The position numbers and the translations under genes were made by a program. From NCBI GenBank assembly GCA_964653485.1, contig CAZZFF010000017.1, positions 6,333 through 70,332 of the forward strand: a DNA stretch of 64,000 nt, in the 5' to 3' direction. Shown here in pieces: positions 9,501 through 16,991 of this stretch (its first letter is position 1; the number at the start of each line of letters is the position of its first letter). Under the pieces are notes generated by a model. It was not told the DNA's origin, searched no databases, and saw only the letters and a list, made by a program, of their open reading frames with translations. This DNA comes from CAVQND01 sp964653485 (lineage in GTDB: Bacteria > Verrucomicrobiota > Verrucomicrobiia > Limisphaerales > UBA8199).

Positions 9501-11718
9501 AGCGTCCGCGCCCGCCCCCTTCGGGAAAGGGTTCGTACGCGAGGTCCGGGTACCGGCCATCGAGGGTTGCGACGTAGTGGTCCCCTGCGACGCCGAGCGT
9601 GTTTTTCCGCATCGCGCCGCCGCCGTCGGTCATGGCCGGGCGGGTCGGGTCCGCCGCCCGGACGGCGTCGTGTGTTTGGGTAATCTCTTCTTCATAGCGG
9701 TCCATGTTCGGCGAGTTGCCGAGGAGATTAACGAGGTTGATGAAGGCGAACTCGTTTTCCAGCGACCAAATCTGGATGGACGGGTGGTTGCGCTCGCCCT
9801 TGACCTGGGCGACGCATTGCTGGCGCCAGTTCTTCATGAGAGCAAGTTTGAGCTCGGAGCCGCCCTGCTGACGGCGCGTCTCCGCGTCGCCCTCGCTGAA
9901 CTGGTAGCCGATGGTTTCCCCGTCGAGAGTGGCGTTGCGGCGCACGACGACGCCGTTGCGATCACAGAAATCCAGCGCGTCTTGCGGTTCCAGGCCCAGC
10001 CAGCGGCAGTCGCGGTCCGCCTGACCGGCGGTGCCCATGCGGGTGGTGCGCTGGTAAGTGCGCTTGTAGGCGGCCAGCCAATCCTTGGCGGACCGATGCT
10101 CGCCGATGAGATCGGCCCACAGATGCCAAACCACCCCGTTGAGTGTGAACTGGGTTCCTTGGCACCGCCATTCGCGGAAGCCAAAGAGCGTTTCCTTCAC
10201 GTCAGCGGGAGCGCCGTCAACAAACACCGTCGTGCGCAACCGGTAAAGATTCGGCGTATCCGGCCACCAGAGCTTGGGATCGGTCCAGTCATCGGAGAGC
10301 GTGACGGCTTGGGTCCGGCCCGCGGCAACCGTGAAGGGCTTGGGCTTGAAAACGCGTTGCGGTTGGCCGGTGGCGTCGTCCACCGCTTCCCATCGCACCT
10401 CGCCGGCGGCTTCCTTGTCCGTGGTGTTGTTCAGCAGGACATCGGCATCGAGCCGCTTCCGCGCCACGGAGGGCTTCACAAAAACGTCGGCGGAATACAC
10501 GCCGCTGCCCGCGGCCACGAAGGCCGGCGTGGCGAGAATGCCTGATTGCGGGCAATTCCACACCGGGTAGTCCATGTCCTGGAAGCCCTGGGTGAACAAG
10601 CTCACCGGGTAGTTGAAGGTCTTGCGCAGCTTCAACGGGCGTTTCGGGTCGGCGGAGCGCCCATACCATGCGTCGCGGATGCCCACCTGGATTTCGTTGG
10701 TCTGTCCGGGCTTGACGCCCTTGGTGATGTCCACCTGGAACGGCGCGAACGGGTTCCTCTCGAAACCGCAATAGACGCCGTTGACATAGACCGTCGTGTT
10801 GAGGTTATTGCAAGGGAAGTCGAGGCAGAAGGCGCGGCCGGCCATGGAGTCGGGCACGGCGACGCGCGCGCGATACCAAACACGATGGGCGAAGAGGAGG
10901 TCTTGCCTCAGCGTGTTCTTGTCGCCCGGTACGGTCACGGCCCGCCACACGGGGTCTTTGGGCAGCTCCCGGATAGGCTCGGCGACCTCACCGGGCATTT
11001 GCTCGTCATCACGCGCAATTTCCCAAGTCCCTCCCAGTTTCACACTGGCGCGCTCCGCAGGCCCGGCTTCGGGCACCCGGAACACCACTTTGCCTGCCGC
11101 CTCGTCGACGGCATCGCGGCCGGACTCGCCCGGCTTGTATTTCGAGTTGGGATGAAAGGGGCCCTCGTGCAGGCAAATGGCATCCGAGGCGTAGAGCACC
11201 CGTTGCCACTTTCCCTTGTCGTCCCTGGTTTTCGGCAGGCGGATTTGGAGACGATGGTCCCCCGCGCGCACGTCCTCCTCGCCCAGCTTCAGCCACGACA
11301 CCTCGCACCAAAAGCCCATTTCCATCAGGCCGGTCGTCAGGTCGTCTGGCAACGCTTTTTTCCACTCGCCTTCATCGATGCGCCACTCGAACGCCGACCG
11401 GGCGAACTCGAACCCGACGCGGTTCCAGACTTCGTAGCGGGCCGTCTTGGGGCTTTGAAACGGGTATTCCAGGAGGATACCTTGATCCGGGACCTCCTTT
11501 TCGATCTTGTCCTCCTCCACGCTGATATGCAGCCAATTCCCGCCGGAGAGAAAACGCGGTCGTCCCCAGTCGCCGATGGCGGCCTTGAAACTGGTCCTGG
11601 CTGATTCGCCTTCAAGCCAGACATAGGCGGGAAGGGCGGCGCGGGCACAAAAGCACAGGCCCGCCAGCGCCCACAACGCCAGCAGGCACTTCAATGGAGA
11701 TACACGGTTCGGGTTCAT
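6577..11718 (-). CDS. Giant secreted glycoside hydrolase family 2 protein
   Basis: The 1713-residue exported protein has a signal peptide (about 1-27), an N-terminal beta-sandwich (WLEGESA, about 30-190), a GH2 sugar-binding domain (LGGTWEIARDD to about 410), an Ig-like domain (about 410-515) and a TIM barrel from about 520. The acid/base is probably Glu656 in WSLENEF, and the nucleophile Glu752 in FIGEDFF. This is the beta-galactosidase/glucuronidase/mannosidase superfamily. The C-terminal half (about 900-1713) carries further domains, including a glutamine-amidotransferase-like stretch (TVAVFDPAGQ) and two beta-rich modules. GH2 enzymes are usually 600-1100 residues, so this is unusually long. 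Specificity cannot be read from the sequence. The 3' neighbour is the pseudopilin. Confidence 0.85.
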   Translation of the reverse strand: MNPNRVSPLKCLLALWALAGLCFCARAALPAYVWLEGESARTSFKAAIGDWGRPRFLSGGNWLHISVEEDKIEKEVPDQGILLEYPFQSPKTARYEVWNRVGFEFARSAFEWRIDEGEWKKALPDDLTTGLMEMGFWCEVSWLKLGEEDVRAGDHRLQIRLPKTRDDKGKWQRVLYASDAICLHEGPFHPNSKYKPGESGRDAVDEAAGKVVFRVPEAGPAERASVKLGGTWEIARDDEQMPGEVAEPIRELPKDPVWRAVTVPGDKNTLRQDLLFAHRVWYRARVAVPDSMAGRAFCLDFPCNNLNTTVYVNGVYCGFERNPFAPFQVDITKGVKPGQTNEIQVGIRDAWYGRSADPKRPLKLRKTFNYPVSLFTQGFQDMDYPVWNCPQSGILATPAFVAAGSGVYSADVFVKPSVARKRLDADVLLNNTTDKEAAGEVRWEAVDDATGQPQRVFKPKPFTVAAGRTQAVTLSDDWTDPKLWWPDTPNLYRLRTTVFVDGAPADVKETLFGFREWRCQGTQFTLNGVVWHLWADLIGEHRSAKDWLAAYKRTYQRTTRMGTAGQADRDCRWLGLEPQDALDFCDRNGVVVRRNATLDGETIGYQFSEGDAETRRQQGGSELKLALMKNWRQQCVAQVKGERNHPSIQIWSLENEFAFINLVNLLGNSPNMDRYEEEITQTHDAVRAADPTRPAMTDGGGAMRKNTLGVAGDHYVATLDGRYPDLAYEPFPEGGGRGRWRWDEQRPRFIGEDFFASGVNPADYAMWGGEAAFQGKAATRDAIATCCRMLTEGYRWGGHYAAWHLWLGDEGGPRQRGAGNPRAVLVRQWDWTFGASQKVNRTFGIFNDTQYPDPMTFSRRLTVQGKEAYAKTSVHHVGPGTAEKFDEELPMPSVTARQEGELSLVLSAGGKEIYRDVKAVSVLPEPGAEKLEAGTVAVFDPAGQTAAFLKRAGVPSATVQSLDTVPAGAKVLVVGRDAIEAKESTSTRLAVLASEGRAIVVLDQAHPLRYQAIPAEMDLAPRAKKNDFGAEVPTAEGRTAFIEDASHPALRGLADKDLFTWAADPPAAQSGQTGPARTDSDLVFRNAYAKPTRGARSLVQCGPRLEYSALVEVPVGRGVMYLCQLDVGSRLGANPVAQRLLLNLIHCAATYKLEHAGVAAVIADEQLGKAVDAIGLQYAAAADALAAIKDAERRIALVSATPANLKLLAGNPGALESFWQRGGTLLLCGLTPEGLADYNRIVGVDHVIRPFRRERVTFSTPRNPLTAGLTTGDIVMLSGKRMFGWTADEYVASDIFSFVVDLDDLAPFARSDFPSYDNIVNGFVGSDGWPLIIDFEYPKDGKPFDINMDLPQAEVIEEYTHDPSVNYNPTTKIALVFDGKDRVEYDLQPNGDAQTFAVNPPRKARRVTLQLVGWLADPAKRPLIGIDNIYLKVQRSPQWRATVKPMLNIGAMVQYLKGNGSVVLCNLKFLETEAVPVNKNKKRAILAGVLSNLKAPFSGGNTVIAGANLACTPIDIHTKATTYKDERGWFGDKRRTLKAMPPGEHVLAGVKFNVYEMPTSPVPQVLMLGGNGVPGNLPDEILGIPINTKADALFFLHTARLDRRMDDRERGEKKRFELCRYVIHYADGQAAEAPILCEIDIDHFQQQEPRDLPGAQIAWTGKFDDSDQSAVVYAKQWNNPRPGVEIQSVDLIYGKDKARGVPALLAVTAVTAQ

Positions 11719-11850
11719 CGGATCGTCACGGGGCGACTTTAGCCGAGGGACCCTGGGTTGGCCACATTACATTCGGCTCACCCGTTTCAAAGCCGCGGCG
11801 TGGGTGACCAGCCTTGCGATTGGATGCGGGCGCTGTAATATTGAACCGAC

Positions 11851-12075
11851 ATGGCAACCACATCGCAAGAGACTCCACGCATCCCCCACGATTGGCTGGG
11901 GGAGTTTGAGGCGGCTGCCCGCCGCCCTCTGAAAACGCGGTTCCGATATTCCTTCATTCATACATACAAGCCCGTGCTCGATGACGAACCGTTCCGCGCT
12001 TTTGCGACCACGGAGGATTACCGCCGGTGGTGCGAAGCCAACCTTCCCGATTGGCTGGGGTATGGGCGCGTTTGA
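11851..12075 (+). CDS. Small protein upstream of a minimal nucleotidyltransferase
   Basis: This 74-residue acidic protein (DWLGEFEAAARR, YSFIHTYKPVLDDEPF, ending NLPDWLGYGRV) has no domain I recognise. Its stop lies 14 bases inside the following nucleotidyltransferase-like gene, so the two are translationally coupled. The pair layout, a small protein followed by an MNT/AbiEii-type nucleotidyltransferase, is that of type II or type VII-like toxin-antitoxin loci, but that role is inferred from arrangement alone. The start ATG 11851 has no strong Shine-Dalgarno sequence. The body looks globular, not membrane-bound. Confidence 0.6.
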   Translation: MATTSQETPRIPHDWLGEFEAAARRPLKTRFRYSFIHTYKPVLDDEPFRAFATTEDYRRWCEANLPDWLGYGRV

Positions 12076-12445
12076 GTACCGCCAGGCCGAGGAAATCCGC
12101 GAGGTCTTTGGCCGTCATAGCGTCCGCTATCTTTTCATAGGCAAGTCCGGGGCGATCCTGCTTGGCTTCCCTGACACCACACAGGACGCCGACATTTTGC
12201 GCGGCAAGGATTTCGTGCAACTGAAAAACGGCCCCTTCGATCTAGACCTGGTTTTTGCTCCTGACGGGATTGAGAGATTTGAGGATGCTTGGCGCCGACG
12301 CATCGACGTCGAGGGGTTCCCGGTCTGCCATATCGATGACATTATCGCCAGCAAGGCCGCAACGAACCGGCAAAAGGATCGCGAATCCCTCCCGCGCCTG
12401 CGCTCGTTCCGGGAATACTGGCTCGAACACGGACGCACACGCTAG
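12062..12445 (+). CDS. Minimal nucleotidyltransferase-like protein (MNT/AbiEii/DUF6036-like)
   Basis: From ATG 12062 this encodes 127 residues. YLFIGKSGAILLGFP followed by TTQDADIL matches the core of the minimal nucleotidyltransferase fold, where a G-G/S loop is followed by T-x-D-x-D supplying the metal-binding Asp residues. A third acidic strand is likely at FDLDLVF. A later HIDDIIASKAATNRQKD segment matches the helical part of AbiEii/DUF6036-type enzymes, which often ends with a K-x-x-R-x-KD motif. Relatives adenylylate or otherwise nucleotidylate protein or tRNA targets in toxin-antitoxin systems. It overlaps the upstream 74-residue gene. The partner role and target are inference. Confidence 0.7.
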   Translation: MGAFEYRQAEEIREVFGRHSVRYLFIGKSGAILLGFPDTTQDADILRGKDFVQLKNGPFDLDLVFAPDGIERFEDAWRRRIDVEGFPVCHIDDIIASKAATNRQKDRESLPRLRSFREYWLEHGRTR

Positions 12446-12560
12446 ACGCGCCGGCGTTTCCCGGGCGCGGAGGATTTTAGTCGCACATCGGGCGGGGATG
12501 GGCAAGAATCCGGCACGAACTGCCCGGCAAACGAACCGACCGGGGTGTGACTCAGAACCT

Positions 12561-13589
12561 ATGCGCGACAAGACTAAGGCGTCACGAAAGCATAACATCA
12601 ACAACTCTGGCTGGTTCTGTTGGCGATTGGCTTGGCGCTGGATGGCAACGGGTGGGTTGGGCGCCGGGCTGGTCCTCGGCATTGGATGCAGGACCCCTCA
12701 GCAGCCCTCGTCCAGCGAGACCAGCTATGACCCCACCCCCCGGCTTGCGATTGTCTCGGCCTTTTTGCCCGAGTTGGAGAAACTGAAGGAACAGACCGAA
12801 ATCACCGGGGTGAGGGTCATTCATGGCCGCAGGCACTACCTGGGCCGGCTGGCGGGACACCGGGTGGTGCTGGTCTTGAGCGGCGTGAGCATGGTCAACG
12901 CAACGCTGACGGCGCAGTGTCTGGTCGATCATTTCGCCCTCCGCGAAATCGTTTTCTCCGGCATCGCCGGCGGGGTGAATCCGAACCTGAGGATTGGCGA
13001 CGTGACGGTGCCGGCGGAATGGGGCCAGTACCAGGAAGCGTTGTTTGCGCGCCAGACTCCAAGCGGCTGGGAAACGGGGGATTGGCCGACCGATTTTCCG
13101 AACTACGGCATGATCTACCCGCAGAGCGTGAAGGTGACGCGGGCGGGCGGGACGCCGGACGGGGGCGAGAGACGGTTCTGGTTCCCGGTGGATGCGGCGA
13201 GCTTGCGGGTGGTTGAGGGGATGACCAACACGCTGGTGCTGAGCCGCGGCGCCGAGGAGGGCCACCCCCTGGCCGCCACCCCGCGCGTGGTAGCGGGGGG
13301 CCGCGGCGTGAGTGGTCCCACCTTCGTGGATAACGCCGCCTACCGCGAATGGGTCTGGCAGACCTTCCACGCGGACGCCCTGGACATGGAGACAGCGGCG
13401 GTGGCCACGGTGGCCTACGTGAACCGCGTGCCGTTCATCGCGTTCCGCTCCCTATCCGACCTGGCGGGCGGGGGCGGCGAAAAGAACGAAATGCCCACTT
13501 TTTTTGGACTGGCCGCGGGCAATTCGGCGACCGTAGTCCTGGGTTACTTGCGCGCTTTGGACGAAAACCAACTTCCGGCCCGGCCTTGA
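12561..13589 (+). CDS. MTA/SAH nucleosidase-family lipoprotein (phosphorylase superfamily)
   Basis: The protein has an N-terminal export signal with lipobox-like GIGC (Cys about residue 43) and then a purine nucleoside phosphorylase fold: LAIVSAFLPELEKLK, VVLVLSGVSMVNATLT, VFSGIAGGVNPNLRIGDV and, near the end, DALDMETAAVATVAY. The last is the conserved D-x-E-[ST]-A signature where ribose is bound. The C-terminal IAFRSLSDLAGG is also typical of MTA/SAH nucleosidases. Unlike cytosolic MTAN, this enzyme appears exported and anchored, and it carries an extra insertion around residues 170-260. It is 22 bp upstream of a purine permease, so together they could cleave extracellular nucleosides and import the base. 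The start may instead be ATG 12642. Confidence 0.8.
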   Translation: MRDKTKASRKHNINNSGWFCWRLAWRWMATGGLGAGLVLGIGCRTPQQPSSSETSYDPTPRLAIVSAFLPELEKLKEQTEITGVRVIHGRRHYLGRLAGHRVVLVLSGVSMVNATLTAQCLVDHFALREIVFSGIAGGVNPNLRIGDVTVPAEWGQYQEALFARQTPSGWETGDWPTDFPNYGMIYPQSVKVTRAGGTPDGGERRFWFPVDAASLRVVEGMTNTLVLSRGAEEGHPLAATPRVVAGGRGVSGPTFVDNAAYREWVWQTFHADALDMETAAVATVAYVNRVPFIAFRSLSDLAGGGGEKNEMPTFFGLAAGNSATVVLGYLRALDENQLPARP

Positions 13590-13611
13590 GCCACCCATCC
13601 AAATCTCCAAT

Positions 13612-14919
13612 ATGAAGCGGTTCTTTGAATTTGAACGTCATCACACCAATTACCGCCAGGAGATCGTGGCGGGTTGCGCCACGTTTCTCACCATGGCCTA
13701 TATCATGGTCGTGAACCCGGCGATTCTCGAAGCGGCGGGCATCCCGAAGGGTCCCTCGACGACGGTGACGATTCTCACGGCGGTGTTCGGGACGGCGCTG
13801 GTGGGAGTGTATGCGCGGCGTCCGTTCGCCATCGCTCCGTACATGGGGGAAAACGCTTTTATCGCATTTACGGTAGTCAAGGGGATGGGTCTGTCATGGC
13901 AGATCGCCTTGGGGGCAATTTTTCTGGCGGGGGTCTTGTTCACCGTGCTGACCCTCATCAAAGTGCGGGCCTGGATGGCCAACGCCATACCGCTCTCGCT
14001 CAAATGCAGTTTTGCCGTCGGCATCGGGCTATTCCTGACGTTCATCGGCCTGAACGACACAGGGATTGTGACGGTGGGAGTCAAGGGCGCGCCGGTCGCC
14101 CTGGGGGCGTTGTCCAGCCGGGAGACGCTGCTGGCGATCGCGGGGTTCCTTCTCATCGCCTGGCTGCTGGTCAAGCGGGTGCGCGGGGCCATCCTGATCG
14201 GCATCCTCGCGATTACGGCCGCGTCCATCTTGCTTGGGATCACGCCCGGGCCGCGCGGGTGGCTCTCCCTGCCGCCGAATCCCGGGCCGTTGTTGGGGCG
14301 GCTTGACATCGCCGGCGCTCTTTCGCCAAAGGGCCTGCCGGTGGTGGTCATCATTTTCGTGATGGCATTCGTAGATACGGTGGGGACATTGATCGGCCTG
14401 TCTTCGAGGGCCGGGCTGCTGGACGAGCGCGGCGATCTGCCCCAGATCGAAAAACCGATGCTGGCCGATGCGTTGTCGAATATGGCCGCCCCGCTGATGG
14501 GCACGACGACTTCGGGCGTCTATATCGAGTCGGCCGCCGGCATCGAGGAAGGGGGACGGACGGGTTTTACGGCGCTGGTGGTGGCGGGCCTTTTCGCCGT
14601 GTCGTTGTTCTGCGTGCCGCTCCTGACCGTGGTGCCGCCGCACGCTTACGGCACGGCCCTGATGGCGATCGGCATCTTCATGGTCGCGCCCGTCACGCGC
14701 ATCAATTTCGAGGACTACACGGAGTTGATTCCGGCGTTTCTGACGATTGTGCTGACCTGCTTCACGTTCAACATCGGGGTGGGCGTCACCGCCGGGCTGA
14801 TCACATATCCGGTCATCAAGACGCTGGCCGGGCGCGCCCGCCAGGTCGCTCCCGCGCAATGGGCCCTGGCCGCTTTGTCGCTCCTGTTCTACCTCTGCTA
14901 TCCGTATTCACGCGGCTGA
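13612..14919 (+). CDS. NCS2/AzgA-type purine permease
   Basis: The 435-residue polytopic membrane protein carries the features of the AzgA/PbuG/GhxP branch of nucleobase transporters: FFEFERHHTNYRQEIVAGCA, FLTMAYIMVVNP, YMGENAFIAFTVVKGMG, and a later MAFVDTVGTLIGLSSRAGL that corresponds to the substrate-binding helix. About 12-14 hydrophobic helices are apparent. The family imports adenine, guanine or hypoxanthine with protons. It directly follows a nucleosidase-type lipoprotein gene on the same strand, which supports a purine salvage operon. No strong ribosome binding site precedes ATG 13612, suggesting coupling to the upstream gene. Confidence 0.9.
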   Translation: MKRFFEFERHHTNYRQEIVAGCATFLTMAYIMVVNPAILEAAGIPKGPSTTVTILTAVFGTALVGVYARRPFAIAPYMGENAFIAFTVVKGMGLSWQIALGAIFLAGVLFTVLTLIKVRAWMANAIPLSLKCSFAVGIGLFLTFIGLNDTGIVTVGVKGAPVALGALSSRETLLAIAGFLLIAWLLVKRVRGAILIGILAITAASILLGITPGPRGWLSLPPNPGPLLGRLDIAGALSPKGLPVVVIIFVMAFVDTVGTLIGLSSRAGLLDERGDLPQIEKPMLADALSNMAAPLMGTTTSGVYIESAAGIEEGGRTGFTALVVAGLFAVSLFCVPLLTVVPPHAYGTALMAIGIFMVAPVTRINFEDYTELIPAFLTIVLTCFTFNIGVGVTAGLITYPVIKTLAGRARQVAPAQWALAALSLLFYLCYPYSRG

Positions 14920-15062
14920 GGCTTCCGGCAGGCCGCTTGGACGCCGGCAGATGGGCACCCGGGGAACCGAGGGGCGATGGGGGGCGCTTGGTTCCCTCGA
15001 TCCTCGACCCTCGCGTCCGGATGCTTTTGAACCGCGGTCCGCGGACGGCGGTGCTTTTCGTC

Positions 15063-16487
15063 TCAGCAGACCCGGACGGTCTGCATATTCAGAAGACGGC
15101 CCAGTTTCTCGATGTTTGCGGCAATGTGGCCGACCCCCACCGCGCAATGGTGGGCGGGGCCGCGGGCGTTCCATTGGTCCACGAAGGCCCGCGCGCCGAT
15201 GCTGAAACGGTAGCGGCTGTTGGTGTTGCCGATTTCGAGGATCGGGCCGGGAACCGAATGCGCCTCGGCGACGAGGAATTCGAGGCGGCCATCCACTGTT
15301 TGCACAACCGAGAGCAGGGTCACCGGGCCATGCCTGACGGACATCTCGACCGATAAACCGCGGCCAACTTTGCCGTGGAAGACCGAGAGCGGCCGGACCT
15401 TGGTCTTGCCTTGGGCGATCTTGATGTGGCCCGGTCCGTCGTGGCCCATGAGCACCACGTCCTCATCCCAGTCGAGCGCGTAATACTCCGTAAACGAACC
15501 CCCGGCGCCAAAACTGTCCATGATCTTCATTGCCTGCGCGTTCTTGATCTCCAGTTCGCCCGCGACGGGGACACCGCGGGCTGTCAGCAGAGAGGTGCCG
15601 AGTATGATCGAACTGATCGCCTCCTCGTTTTCCGCGTTGCCGCTGCCCATATAATAATAGGCCATCGAGCCGAGGTCGTGGTCCCTGACCAGGCGATCCA
15701 GGGCGACGGAGGTTCGCGCGGCACAGGCGAGGGCTGCCGGGGAGCAGCCGGGCTGGAGGTCGAACCGGTTCGAGAACAAGGCGACGCGCTTGCGGACCTG
15801 CTCGGCGGTCACCTCGCGCCGCCGGGCTGAGAGTTCGTCCACCTCCACCAACTCGATGTGGCCGCCGAAATGCGCGCACTGCTGCGTCAGGTCGGAGTAA
15901 ATATCGAGCATGCCGCAGTAGTAGTGGCCCATCACGCCCAAGCGGTTATGGAACATCACGCAGGCCACGCGCGCCGCCTCGGTCCATCCCAACACTTCCG
16001 CCCTGACGACAGGGTCGTTTCGCAACCGGCCCGTGATCTGATGGAACGGGATGCGGGCGCGGCTGAAGACGTTGGCGATCTCCGGGACCGGGCATGCGCC
16101 GCAATGCGCCAGCCACTCCCCGGTCATGGCGGCGCGATCGCCCATGCGGTTGAACCTCGCATAGTCAATGGCGCTTTCCGGCGAGAGATTCAGGATGATG
16201 ATCGGCACCTTGGCGCGCTGCGCCACCGGAAGCACGGTCGAGGAAAGCGCGTAGGTGGTCGCGTGCAAGAAGATCAGGTCCACGTCGGCCTGGCGGAACC
16301 TGTGGGCCGCCTCGAACGCCTTGGCAGGAGTGTCCACCAGGCCAAGGTTGACCACAGTCACGCCCGGGCGTTCGATAAGCCGATGGACTTCACCGAGATA
16401 GCCCTCCAAGCGCCGCTTGAGCCCTTTGAACTGGGGCCAATAGGAATCCAGCCCGATCCCAAAGAGGCCAATTCTGGTTTGCAGCAT
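15063..16487 (-). CDS. L-arabinose/L-fucose isomerase-type protein
   Basis: The 474-residue protein opens with a Rossmann-like region (RIGLFGIGLDSYW, ADVDLIFLHATTYALSS) and continues with the arabinose/fucose isomerase core: FHNRLGVMGHYYCGMLDIYS, SMAYYYMGSGNAENEEA, SFTEYYALDWDEDVVLMGHDGP. The Glu residues in NAENEEA and SFTEYY and the His in MGHDGP are likely metal ligands and catalytic residues. Members interconvert aldose and ketose sugars with Mn2+. Many paralogues in polysaccharide degraders have untested substrates, so I do not assign araA. It has no same-strand partner nearby, and the sequence upstream of its ATG shows only a weak GTGAG ribosome site. Confidence 0.85.
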   Translation of the reverse strand: MLQTRIGLFGIGLDSYWPQFKGLKRRLEGYLGEVHRLIERPGVTVVNLGLVDTPAKAFEAAHRFRQADVDLIFLHATTYALSSTVLPVAQRAKVPIIILNLSPESAIDYARFNRMGDRAAMTGEWLAHCGACPVPEIANVFSRARIPFHQITGRLRNDPVVRAEVLGWTEAARVACVMFHNRLGVMGHYYCGMLDIYSDLTQQCAHFGGHIELVEVDELSARRREVTAEQVRKRVALFSNRFDLQPGCSPAALACAARTSVALDRLVRDHDLGSMAYYYMGSGNAENEEAISSIILGTSLLTARGVPVAGELEIKNAQAMKIMDSFGAGGSFTEYYALDWDEDVVLMGHDGPGHIKIAQGKTKVRPLSVFHGKVGRGLSVEMSVRHGPVTLLSVVQTVDGRLEFLVAEAHSVPGPILEIGNTNSRYRFSIGARAFVDQWNARGPAHHCAVGVGHIAANIEKLGRLLNMQTVRVC

Positions 16488-16660
16488 AGCTCACTTTAAT
16501 AAGGCGACCATGATAACCGTCGAATTAAGCACACCGCAAACGAGGTGTCAAAACCCTGCGAGCGGCCGAGAGGGTCCGGCGTACTCGCAACGAAGGTCGC
16601 CATGAACCCAAGATTCATCTGGCCGCTCAGAGGTTGCTTCGTCAGTGGGAAGTCAGGCTG

Positions 16661-16874
16661 TCAGGCGTCTCTTTGGCCAACCAGTATCTTGCCGAACAGA
16701 ACCGTCTCGACGGCGCCATAGATGCCGCGGCCCGTTTCCTGATAGCCGTGCTTGCGATAAAACTCCAACGTCAATGGCCGCCTGCGCGGCGTCTCCAGGG
16801 TGAGCGTACGAATACCGGATAGAAAGGCCCTCCGCTCCAAGTCCCGCAGCAACCGCGTGCCATAACCCCACTCT
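16661..16874 (-). pseudogene. GNAT acetyltransferase C-terminal fragment
   Basis: The remnant encodes WGYGTRLLRDLERRAFL, RTLTLETPRRRPLTLEFYRK and HGYQETGRGIYGAVETVLFG, which are motif A (acetyl-CoA phosphate loop, G-Y-G-T) and motif B of GNAT N-acetyltransferases. Everything N-terminal is missing because the 102-bp inverted repeat at 16875-16976 abuts the fragment at its 5' side. The open frame continues upstream only by chance through the repeat and the antisense of the next gene. It reads as a decayed gene cut by the repeat element. Confidence 0.75.
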
Positions 16875-16976
16875 GGAGTGCGGTGGCAAGCGGAGCGCGA
16901 CACCGCTTTGGCTCTCGCCACCGCCTTGTTCCTCCGAGGCCAAAGCGGCGTCGCGCTCCGCTTGCCGCCGCACTCC
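16875..16976. repeat. 102-bp perfect-type hairpin repeat (REP/MITE-like)
   Basis: The 38-base arms 16875-16912 and 16939-16976 are inverted copies that differ at only two positions (36/38 by my count, both differences of the G-U-compatible kind), around a 26-base loop. The arms carry GGCAAGCGGAGCGCGAC and CGCTTTGGC. The left-arm sequence recurs in degenerate form at 49713-49750. The element sits at the break in the GNAT fragment and 15 bp from the end of the SBBP gene. Its structure fits a small non-autonomous palindromic element; no transposase is attached. Confidence 0.75.
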
Positions 16977-16991
16977 ATAAGGGTGCCGTCC

